From Apostichopus parvimensis (Eukaryota; Echinodermata; Holothuroidea; Aspidochirotida; Stichopodidae), in contig KN884956.1 of assembly GCA_000934455.1 (NCBI GenBank), forward strand, positions 1 through 25,039: a stretch of 25,039 nucleotides of DNA. The letters are read 5' to 3'. Positions 21,601-25,039 of this stretch are shown in pieces. Within the stretch, counting starts at the first letter, position 1; each line of letters begins with the position of its first letter. The translations under genes and the position numbers were made by a program. The notes under the pieces are model-generated. The model did no database searches and was not told where the DNA came from. It saw only the letters and a list, made by a program, of their open reading frames with translations.

Positions 21601-23329
21601 CCGATCTACCTTTCGCCAGCCCTCCTAGTACCCCTTAGAATCAATTTTCAGAATGCATATGAAAGCTAGATTGAACTGTTGACTTAATTGTGTTAAAAAA
21701 TAGCTTAAATGATCTTCTACTATTATTATATTAAACAAAAAATAGCCAATCTCCAATGCGTCAAGGTCTGAAAAACTGAAGTTAAATTTTTCTGGCGTCA
21801 CAGAAAAATGTTGTGATCCATTTTGGGTCATTCCCCATAGCTTACTGACTTTCAGTTTATAGTGAAAGCAGACGTAGGGCTTCAGAATTGCTTAAAATTT
21901 GTAAGAAAAAATTCCCATCATAAAGGGATATATATCCCGGTGGTAGGCAGTGTGATATTTATACAGAATGGAGAAATATTCTTCACTGTTTCTTGAAAAC
22001 TCCTACTCAATATGTTGTCCCTCAAACTCATAAGCTACTCATATGGTTGATTGAATGGAACCTACTTTGGCAGGCTAAAAACATTTGATTCTCCCCTGGA
22101 GTGGCCCACAGTAGGTGGTCTATGATGCCATAACAATAAATGACCTAATGTTCTTGAAAAGCTTTACATAGCTATTACAATCTTCTTGTTGATTTTTCCT
22201 TGAAACCTGATAAATTAAAAATGTTTGCAAAACTAGCTTTCAAGGTTCTGTTTTTCAAGGTTCTCTCTGTTTAGAATTTCATCAAAATGCATTTTTTTTG
22301 TAGAAATATTATTCTCCTCTTTGAATAAGTATATAATACAAATTTATTTTCAGATGTATTTAAGTACATCATTCACTCTACTGTTGCCAGATGCATTCAC
22401 AAAATTTGAAATAAAACCAAATTTGAAACCAAATTTGAAATAATGAAACCTAATTACTGTAGTATGCTGCTTTTATTGTGCTTTCCCTTATTAATGCTAA
22501 TTTATTACCTTTTCAATGCTAATTATCAATAATATACTTTAGTACCTTACAAAATGGAACAAGGTTTAGTCTTAAGCTCAAGATAATAGCAGCTGCAGCC
22601 ACCAGAACATCCCTTTATATAGATTGTTGACCTGGATGTGGGTTACAGGGGGCAAGCTGTGTATACCAGTGAATCGAGACAGGTTAACGGAGAACTCAGA
22701 TGAAGTCAATTTGATTTTCTGATAATAATCATGAACAAGAGAGTTCAACCTACTGTGATGTCCATGACTTACATGTGTGAACAGCAGATCTATGTTTTAT
22801 CTTGATGACCTGTTTGTTATTCGTAATCATTAACCTTTTAATTATATTCCTTTGGTAGCGAACATTTACTGGCATGCACGTAAAGATACTTTTGACAAGT
22901 CAAATTATTGTTTACATCTCATATACAGTATTACATAGCATGGTAATTTTTTCCCTGCCACTAGAAAATGGAACATGCCAGATTGGGACTTTGTATTGTG
23001 TGATACTGGGATAATATGTTATCAGCATTATATAATATCTAAGGCCAGTTAGATTAAGTTGTTTTTCTAAAGATGAAATTATCTCTGATGTTGATCATTA
23101 GATAACATCATTACAATATTAACAAAATAAGAGTTTGATTGATTGCTTTGATCAAGTCACCTTCAGCTGCAGGCAGCTTCTTCAGAACATTGCCAATGGC
23201 AGTACGTAATCCTGTTGTTACATCTTCACTGGTTGGAAATTTATCATAGGCTATAACTTCTGTGCCTTGTAAGCAAACCACGTCTGTGTTTGTTCCACCA
23301 ACATCAGCTCCAATTATCAGCCACTTCAT
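3417..23329 (-). CDS. HyuA-type hydantoinase/oxoprolinase fused to S-Me-THD (DUF917) module; 17 coding exons, 1023 aa
   Basis: Whole gene. Coding exons in transcript order: 23329-23161, 21328-20997, 19936-19719, 17573-17491, 16827-16634, 15951-15736, 14810-14700, 11599-11441, 10760-10583, 10009-9927, 9706-9480, 8812-8640, 7826-7612, 6846-6707, 5850-5667, 4690-4538, 3653-3417. Every inferred intron is GT-AG, all phases match, and the total is 3072 nt. Domains: Hydant_A_N about residues 4-190, Hydantoinase_A about 200-545, linker about 550-605, S-Me-THD N part about 610-880, C part about 890-1012. Known for the families: HyuA proteins have the actin-like ATPase fold and drive ATP-dependent opening of hydantoin or 5-oxoproline rings; DUF917 was renamed after an S-methyl-thiohydantoin desulfurase activity (from memory). 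Inferred: a soluble bifunctional catabolic enzyme; no signal peptide or membrane segment is seen. No HyuB half is present, so it is not OPLAH. Similar fusions occur in fungi, to my recollection. The identity is firm; the substrate is not. Confidence 0.93.
4538..4690 (-). CDS. Exon 16: S-Me-THD C-terminal sub-domain (residues 895-945)
   Basis: 51 codons, phase 0 at both ends. VVDVCRETTGGFDQGFLEIE matches the family block 'GkivdveR.t..GF.rG...i.G'. The acceptor is TCTCTCCGGCAG; the open frame runs further upstream, but alignment to the family pattern places the boundary here. The donor is GAAGAG|GTGAGC at 4538. Confidence 0.92.
5667..5850 (-). CDS. Exon 15: S-Me-THD middle (residues 833-894)
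   Basis: Opens GCAGAVTFSPMSATEV, matching the 'G...a....Pm.g.ev' block of DUF917, then a helix with SRCFRLGDAVLKA. The acceptor is ATACTTTTTAG; the donor is GGAAAA|GTGAGT at 5667. The length, 184 nt, is 1 plus 61 codons. The last residues, HLISGK, flow into exon 16 as GKVVDV, the start of the C-terminal sub-domain. Confidence 0.92.
6707..6846 (-). CDS. Exon 14: S-Me-THD core (residues 787-833)
   Basis: Begins MFAPAIYGKALYPAALVD, continuing the family string PELQM...i.G....P..laD from exon 13. It ends TLGRMG, where the Gly codon is split. The acceptor is TTCTGCTTAG before ATGTTT (an internal Met, not a start); the donor is ATGGG|GTATGT at 6707. Confidence 0.93.
6969..7186. repeat. Minisatellite, four copies of a 54-55 bp unit, in intron 13
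   Basis: Units start at 6969, 7024, 7078 and 7133. Each runs GTTCTGGGGGTGAGGCAGGG, then a short variable G-rich part, then GGGAGCTAGCTGTAGTGGTG and AGCTCA. The copies differ by only a few bases, mainly one-base indels in the G run, so this array is young. It is G-rich on the plus strand against an AT-rich background. Intron 13 otherwise (6847-6968, 7187-7611) holds a possible hAT end at 7345-7399. Confidence 0.93.
7345..7399 (-). mobile_element. Possible decayed hAT-like terminus in intron 13
   Basis: Read on the minus strand, it begins CAGGTGGGCAAAGTGTGGCC, similar in style to the CAGGGGTGGGCAACCTATGG end of the element at 11661. No partner end or target duplication was found. Resemblance only. 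Confidence 0.35.
7612..7826 (-). CDS. Exon 13: S-Me-THD core, GGxN and DGMGRAFPE (residues 715-786)
   Basis: Contains EIGGLNAVEP (residues 752-761) and DCDGMGRAFPELQ (774-786). These are the strongest family motifs (E.GG.N...P and D.DGMGRAfPe) and probably line the active site. The acceptor is TCATTTGCAG; the donor is CTTCAG|GTATGT at 7612. The length, 215 nt, is 2 plus 71 codons. Confidence 0.96.
7970..8334 (+). mobile_element. TTAA-flanked MITE, copy 2 (intron 12)
   Basis: A 365-bp element, same family as 2343-2701 and 15236-15592. The left flank is TTAC (decayed TTAA, 7966-7969) and the right flank TTAA (8335-8338). The left end AGGGTGTGAAGACTCGCGC is mutated in the way copy 1's matching end is; the right end GGGCGAGTCTTCAATGCCT is intact. 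It sits in the intron between exons 12 and 13; the rest of that intron (7827-7969 and 8339-8639) shows nothing recognisable. Confidence 0.9.
8640..8812 (-). CDS. Exon 12: S-Me-THD N part, FMGAPG motif (residues 657-715)
   Basis: The segment GKVGIAAFMGAPGVLVEKL (residues 666-683 region) matches the conserved 'vv..a.mGaPtv..Ek' block of DUF917, followed by GEEI and an amphipathic helix. The acceptor is AATTCCGCAG; the donor is GAAA|GTAAGA at 8640. The length, 173 nt, is 1 plus 57 codons plus 1. Confidence 0.93.
9125..9381. repeat. Tandem duplication, two copies of about 128 bp, in intron 11
   Basis: GCACCTTTTGATAA followed by ATTTTGAATTTCTGCA occurs at 9131 and 9259; the match continues through CATTTGCAGTT, TAACTTAAAGATTT and TCTAAGAGT to about 9381. 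The copies have diverged by scattered substitutions. They lie about 100 bp from the donor of exon 11 and, on the minus strand, are read early in the intron. Confidence 0.85.
9480..9706 (-). CDS. Exon 11: start of S-Me-THD/DUF917 module (residues 582-657)
   Basis: Carries GAGILGCGGGGNP at residues 621-633, the diagnostic glycine-rich N-terminal signature of DUF917, preceded by TLSEYDVQCISI and followed by GKKIRIIHPD. The 5' boundary is the least certain splice site of the gene. The acceptor TTCTACAAG at 9706 keeps phase 0 and gives a length of 75 codons plus 2. CACACAG and GACACCCTAG further in are out of phase. The donor is GATAG|GTCAGT at 9480. Confidence 0.88.
9927..10009 (-). CDS. Exon 10: interdomain segment (residues 554-581)
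   Basis: An 83-nt exon reading VIVGCVGDIDEIEILPQIEF and then an acidic stretch ending FEW. The acceptor that keeps phase is TACCAGAG before TTATAG; the neighbouring CCAG, two bases upstream, would shift the frame. The donor is GAGTGG|GTAAGT at 9927. It sits between the two enzyme modules, and I see no signature motif in it. Confidence 0.82.
10583..10760 (-). CDS. Exon 9: end of Hydantoinase_A (residues 495-553)
   Basis: Contains EEIGLAYLPGNFTRLKVKVV, matching the PlaYlPg...r..vka.G block that closes HyuA, then a polar, charged linker of about 40 residues. The acceptor is GATCATATAG; the donor is ACAAAG|GTGTGT at 10583, phase 1. Confidence 0.92.
11441..11599 (-). CDS. Exon 8: Hydantoinase_A C-terminal helix region (residues 442-494)
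   Basis: 53 codons, phase 0 at both ends. It opens VANAVGAALGQVSG, matching the 'aNAiGAA.a.v' block near the end of HyuA, followed by a charged helix (EEALERAEQKAIERC). The acceptor is TGATTGCCAG; the donor is ATTCAG|GTACAT at 11441. It joins directly to exon 9 as ETIQ-IIERE, the expected contiguous family order. Confidence 0.93.
11661..12028. mobile_element. hAT-type MITE in intron 7
   Basis: A 368-bp element with perfect 16-bp terminal inverted repeats: it starts CAGGGGTGGGCAACCT and ends with the reverse complement. It is flanked by 8-bp duplications TTATAGTC (11653-11660) and TTATAGGC (12029-12036), 7 of 8 identical. The CAGGGGTG end and the 8-bp target duplication are typical of the hAT superfamily, as are the GGCCCGCGGGCC and GCGGCCCG blocks inside. 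No transposase frame. A 16-bp TIR suggests dependence on an autonomous hAT elsewhere. Confidence 0.92.
13545..13690. repeat. Degenerate minisatellite-like patch in intron 7 (part 1)
   Basis: Loose repetition of a roughly 24-bp motif around GCTCAAAAGAGGTGGACTTT, with variants CAAAGAGATGATGGACTT, TAAAAGAGAAGTGGGCTT and ATGCTCAATAGAGGTAAAG. Old and indel-rich. The same motif type returns at about 14395-14550. Confidence 0.55.
14262..14300. repeat. Imperfect AC/TC microsatellite in intron 7
   Basis: A run of CA dinucleotides interrupted by AGTCACCTACACT. Ordinary low-complexity sequence. Confidence 0.8.
14395..14550. repeat. Degenerate minisatellite-like patch in intron 7 (part 2)
   Basis: Further variants of the 13545-13690 motif: GCTCAAAACTGATGGACTGT, CTGAAAAGAGATGCAACTGG, CCCAAAAGAGGGACACTATG and ATGCTCAATAGAGAGCAAAAG. 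Probably one ancestral array split by later sequence, or repeat slippage of the same seed. Confidence 0.5.
14700..14810 (-). CDS. Exon 7: Hydantoinase_A adenosine-side strand (residues 405-441)
   Basis: A short exon of 37 codons, phase 0 at both ends. VPVILVGAGS at residues 410-419 corresponds to the late glycine-rich strand of actin-like ATPases that contacts the nucleotide; here the loop is GAGS. It is bounded by the acceptor ATCTGTTTAG and the donor TATCAG|GTAAGA at 14700. Confidence 0.92.
15236..15592 (+). mobile_element. TTAA-flanked MITE, copy 3 (intron 6), best-preserved ends
   Basis: A 357-bp element with TTAA on both sides (15232-15235, 15593-15596). The terminal inverted repeats are perfect over 19 bp (AGGCATTGAAGACTCGCCC at the left and its complement at the right), then nearly identical for a few more bases. 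Same orientation as copy 2. No coding capacity. The remaining intron 6 sequence (14811-15231) is AT-rich and unremarkable. Confidence 0.93.
15736..15951 (-). CDS. Exon 6: Hydantoinase_A, GPxSxGY and TATD motifs (residues 333-404)
   Basis: Exactly 72 codons, phase 0 at both ends. Shows GPKSVGY (residues 338-344) and FGGSTVTATDIAVG (353-366), matching the HyuA signatures GP.S.GP/Y and TvTDa. The acceptor is TGTGTTCAG before GTACAG; an in-frame alternative after that GTACAG would drop two residues. The donor is ATGAAA|GTAAGA at 15736. Confidence 0.94.
16634..16827 (-). CDS. Exon 5: second phosphate motif and GGGS loop (residues 268-332)
   Basis: Contains VVDVGGTTTDVG (residues 274-285), the second ATP-phosphate loop of the actin-like fold, then DVGGIDTNFRMPDV and the glycine loop LGGGS (318-322). 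These are core HyuA family motifs and all look intact. The acceptor is AACATTTCAG before GTATTAAAG; the donor is AACAGA|GTAAGA at 16634. The length, 194 nt, is 2 plus 64 codons, in phase with both neighbours. Confidence 0.95.
16914..17005. repeat. GAT/GATG-rich low-complexity tract in intron 4
   Basis: Repeated GATGATGAAGACGATGTGGA and similar GATG-rich variants to about 17003. On the plus strand it looks like a short Asp/Glu-rich frame, but it is simple sequence, not a gene. Confidence 0.7.
17491..17573 (-). CDS. Exon 4: SGP motif of the HyuA ATPase (residues 240-268)
   Basis: A short 83-nt exon carrying SSGPTNSMRGA at residues 253-263, the invariant SGPa.s..GA block of HyuA. Two acceptors are possible. 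The one at 17573/17574 (ATCATTAG) keeps the phase with exon 3 and adds three Ser codons. The nearer one (GTTCTTCAG) would break the frame, so the upstream one was chosen. The donor is TCAG|GTACGA at 17491, phase 1. Confidence 0.88.
17574..19718 (-). other. Intron 3 (2.1 kb)
   Basis: AT-rich. Contains a T(17-19) run near 18634 and the double palindrome at 19496-19550. Several open frames of 60-100 codons on both strands have no homology I recognise and biased AT composition, so none is annotated. Confidence 0.7.
19496..19550. repeat. Two abutting perfect 28-bp palindromes in intron 3
   Basis: 19496-19523 is a palindrome centred on GTATGGATATATCCATAC; 19523-19550 is a second centred on CCCTCACATATATGTGAGGG. 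They share base 19523. Both are AT-rich and could extrude as a double cruciform. No target duplication was noted. Confidence 0.9.
19719..19936 (-). CDS. Exon 3: end of Hydant_A_N, start of Hydantoinase_A (residues 168-240)
   Basis: The acceptor is ACTTCAAAG before GTGGAG; the donor is ATCAG|GTAATT at 19719, phase 2. The segment LSLSSDIG at residues 181-188, followed by LLERE, matches the 'slSsei...eyeR' block that closes the HyuA N-terminal domain. The exon finishes at TQNDGT (residues 232-237), the usual 'q.dGg' strand that precedes the SGP motif. Confidence 0.92.
20901..20929. repeat. Perfect 14-bp-arm hairpin in intron 2
   Basis: GCTATTGTTAAAGG (20901-20914), one base, then its exact reverse complement (20916-20929). 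In the transcript it would form about 70 nt downstream of the exon 2 donor. The rest of intron 2 (19937-20996) shows nothing else. Confidence 0.9.
20997..21328 (-). CDS. Exon 2: Hydant_A_N core (residues 57-167)
   Basis: The acceptor is TTTTGCAG followed by ATTGG; the donor is CAG|GTAAGG at 20997. The length, 332 nt, is 2 plus 110 codons. It carries the family motif GTTHFINALLQRR at residues 66-78, corresponding to the GTT..tNAl.eR signature of HyuA proteins. A strand-rich segment (NVVISGVFSPVNDDQEKQ) then leads into the conserved helix continued in exon 3. Confidence 0.92.
21329..23160 (-). other. Intron 1 (1.8 kb)
   Basis: Holds a decayed hAT-like end at 21552, a 14-bp palindrome GGGATATATATCCC near 21927-21940, and a small cluster of AAATTTGAAA-type strings at 22398-22441 that echo the 3' flank repeats. 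First introns often host enhancers, but I see no defined site. Confidence 0.65.
21552..21615 (+). mobile_element. Decayed hAT-like terminus in intron 1
   Basis: CAGTGGTCCACAAACTTTT followed by GGCCCACTACCC resembles the CAGTGGTTCCCAAACTTTTT-type end common in hAT elements. I could not find a matching inverted end or 8-bp duplication downstream within the intron, so this is a solo or badly decayed end. The right boundary is arbitrary. Confidence 0.45.
23161..23329 (-). CDS. Exon 1: start codon and first ATPase phosphate motif (residues 1-56)
   Basis: Starts at the ATG whose A is 23329, with A at -3 (context AAACTATGA). HyuA proteins normally begin only a few residues before the phosphate-binding loop, and here DVGGTNTDVV occupies residues 9-18, so this start fits. 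An open frame continues upstream but resembles no HyuA leader. A possible 5' UTR acceptor (TTTTTACTAG) lies at about 23346-23355, which would make the exon slightly longer in the transcript. The exon ends GAAG|GTGACT at 23161, phase 1, and the split codon completes as Asp57. Confidence 0.9.
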
Positions 23330-23461
23330 AGTTTCAGTTATCACACTAGTAAAAAGAAGTTTTACAAAATATTTAATGCGGGGACTGAGTATAAATAAAA
23401 CCACCCCACTTCGTTTGTCAACCCTTACACTGCAAAGTGTACCAAAACCTTGCATTTAGGG

Positions 23462-23858
23462 CAGGGTTGTCCAACCTTTTGCAGAGGAGGGCCACATGGA
23501 ATGGTTATGATGAAGGAGGGGGCAGCATGAACCCTACGCTCGATTTTTGCCCGAAGCCCAAGGCAACAAAATGTGAGCATAATTGCGTGCGGAGCGCACT
23601 GATTTATTTTCCTCCCTGATAAAACAGATGAATAAAGTCCAGCCGCCCCCCCCCCCTCCGCTGAGAGAGTGCCACACAAACTGACCTGTATGCAGTTTTT
23701 TGGACCCAGAAGGTTCGAATGATTGATTATATAGCTTCAAATTGTTATCAATAAATCTGCTCACTAAAATTTCGCACCGTAAAGCATCTCTGGCGGGCCG
23801 GACGCAACCCTGTGGCGGGCCGGACTCTGGCCCACGGGCCGTAGGTTGGACAACCCTG
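23462..23858. mobile_element. hAT-type MITE just upstream of exon 1
   Basis: A 397-bp element with perfect 15-bp terminal inverted repeats (CAGGGTTGTCCAACC and complement) and an exact 8-bp target duplication ATTTAGGG at 23454-23461 and 23859-23866. Interior GC-rich blocks (GGGCCGGAC, GGCCCACGGGCC) and a poly-C run occur near 23645. It lies about 130 bp upstream of the start codon, so it is in the 5' UTR, a 5' intron or the proximal promoter. Different subfamily from the element at 11661, judged by the ends. Confidence 0.94.
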
Positions 23859-23866
23859 ATTTAGGG

Positions 23867-24600
23867 CATTCAGTCAAGTGAGTTGAACTTTGTACCAAAT
23901 GGTGGCCCCATGCACACAAGAACTATAAAAGTTTGATTGAAAAACAACTTTACAACCTCCATTTTAAATGTGAATTCCCTTGTCAATAATTATCTCTGCG
24001 CTGACCTGTGAATACCCACACTAGCTTTGCACTAACATCTATATCCTGTCATGGCATTGCCTTCACGCTTGTTTTACCAAAGGCTGCCTTACTATGATTG
24101 CTACACGTATTACGTAAACGGCCTTGCCTTAGTCTACATAGCTTAGTCCTCGAAGTACGAAATCAGATTGCTGAACACTTAACCTAGACCTACAGTACCT
24201 AAAGCAGATAACAAAAGTTAAATACACCAGCTTGAACTTGAGCAGACCATAGCCTCCCTAGAATTTGAACTTTAATCAAACCTGTTTTGCACTGCGTTAT
24301 CTTCTATCGCAAACAGAATTTTACAGTTATGCAGCTGGCCGACTGAAGGTGTAACTTGCATCAATTGGTAACATCAAAGATCATTGCCCACGCCGAGCAT
24401 ATGGCAAAGGTAGGTCTTTGCAGGATCGAATCGTAAAAGTCCATCTATATGGTTCACTGACGCCAATGAAAACAAGAACCAAAAGCGCAGTCCCACGGAG
24501 TTGCATATCATCGCCATCAAACAACGATTTCATATGAACAAATTGTTATTATTGCTAGGTCAAGGCAATCTGGGAATACCCTTTTTGAAGTTCACATGTC
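23867..24600 (-). other. 5' flank: probable location of promoter and any 5' non-coding exon
   Basis: No coding signal. Between about 24300 and 24520 the sequence becomes less AT-rich and contains an ATTGGCGTCA segment in the gene's sense and several CpGs. A splice from a non-coding first exon here into the possible acceptor near 23346 is plausible but cannot be placed. No TATA box can be assigned with confidence. Confidence 0.35.
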
Positions 24601-24651
24601 TTGGACATTCTTTTGTGGCCTACACAGTGTAGGCCACAAAAGAATGTCCAA
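24601..24651. repeat. Perfect 51-bp hairpin (25-bp arms, 1-base centre)
   Basis: The left arm 24601-24625 (TTGGACATTCTTTTGTGGCC then TACAC) is followed by A at 24626 and the exact reverse complement at 24627-24651. The symmetry stops sharply at both outer edges. It lies in the 5' flank, about 50 bp before the retrotransposon remnant. Confidence 0.95.
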
Positions 24652-24698
24652 AGAGTGTAAGCTACACTAAACAGTTCCTTATAGGTGTTCTTTATTAG

Positions 24699-24965
24699 AG
24701 GCGGTTACAGCTGCTGAATCTCACTACACTGGAGCTTAGGAGATTAATGGGTGACTTGATACAGGTTTTCAAGATTGTGAATGGTTTTGACAATTTATCC
24801 TTCACTGACTTGTTCATGTTTGCTAATATAGTAGTTGTACCAGAGGTCATTGTCTTAAACTCCAGAAGTTATAAAGTAGGATTGATAATTGCCTGAGAAA
24901 GTTGTACTTGCAGTAGTGTGAATTGGTTAAGAATGCTGTGGTCAAGCACTTAAAAAATTGTAATC
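24699..24965 (+). pseudogene. Non-LTR retrotransposon reverse-transcriptase C-terminal remnant
   Basis: The plus-strand frame from 24699 reads RRLQLLNLTTLELRRLMGDL and continues IQVFKIVNG. This is the 'RL..L.L.sLe.RRlrGDLi..yKi..G' region found after the RT domain in many CR1/L2/jockey-like LINE ORF2 proteins. After about 24839 the match moves to another frame, RGHCLKLQKL then a stop, the usual downstream RGHslKL motif, so a frameshift has occurred. A weak trace (VKNAVVKHLKN) follows. A dead fragment; the 3' end and tail are not clear. Confidence 0.72.
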
Positions 24966-25039
24966 TGGTCTGATTGTTTGTGTCTTCTGTTTTTTCCTCT
25001 CCGATAGGGTGATAGGGACTTGGGTGTCTCACTCGCGAC

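Noticed and set aside
3417..23329. Identification as OPLAH (5-oxoprolinase)
   Set aside because: OPLAH carries a HyuB half after HyuA; here the second half has DUF917/S-Me-THD motifs and no HyuB signature.
23425..23764. Several 60-84 codon frames on both strands upstream of exon 1
   Set aside because: They lie inside the hAT MITE at 23462-23858 and resemble no transposase.

Overview
The window is nuclear DNA from an intron-rich eukaryote. It is AT-rich, its coding exons are 83 to 332 nt long and separated by GT-AG introns of about 0.2 to 3.1 kb, and it carries hAT-type and TTAA-flanked miniature transposons, a decayed non-LTR retrotransposon piece and several minisatellites. This texture fits an invertebrate animal. 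A marine invertebrate, perhaps an echinoderm or related deuterostome, is my guess, but nothing here proves the taxon.

One protein-coding gene dominates. It lies on the minus strand from the ATG at 23329 down to the stop codon at 3417-3419. I rebuilt it as 17 coding exons whose splice phases all agree. They sum to 3072 nt, or 1023 residues plus stop. The protein is a fusion. The N-terminal half is a HyuA-type ATP-dependent hydantoinase/oxoprolinase (Hydant_A_N plus Hydantoinase_A, exons 1-10). The C-terminal half is a complete DUF917 / S-methyl-thiohydantoin desulfurase (S-Me-THD) module (exons 11-17). This is not OPLAH, the animal 5-oxoprolinase, which is HyuA fused to HyuB. The two modules suggest a two-step cytosolic catabolic enzyme: desulfuration of a thiohydantoin, then ATP-driven opening of the resulting hydantoin ring. 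Such a reaction pair could act downstream of ergothioneine or a related thiol-histidine. The reaction assignment is inference.

Layout by region: 1-3416 is the 3' flank, with a three-copy tandem repeat (about 907-1186), one TTAA-flanked MITE (2343-2701), a diverged repeat cluster (2930-3330) and possible poly(A) signals. 3417-23329 is the gene. Its introns carry two more MITEs of the same family (7970-8334 and 15236-15592), a hAT MITE (11661-12028), a four-copy 55-bp minisatellite (6969-7186), a 128-bp tandem duplication (9125-9381), decayed hAT ends and several perfect palindromes. 23330-25039 is the 5' flank, with a hAT MITE showing an exact 8-bp target duplication (23462-23858), unassigned sequence where the promoter and 5' UTR should lie, a perfect 51-bp hairpin (24601-24651) and a frameshifted reverse-transcriptase remnant (about 24699-24965). 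No tRNA, rRNA, CRISPR array or second protein-coding gene was recognised.
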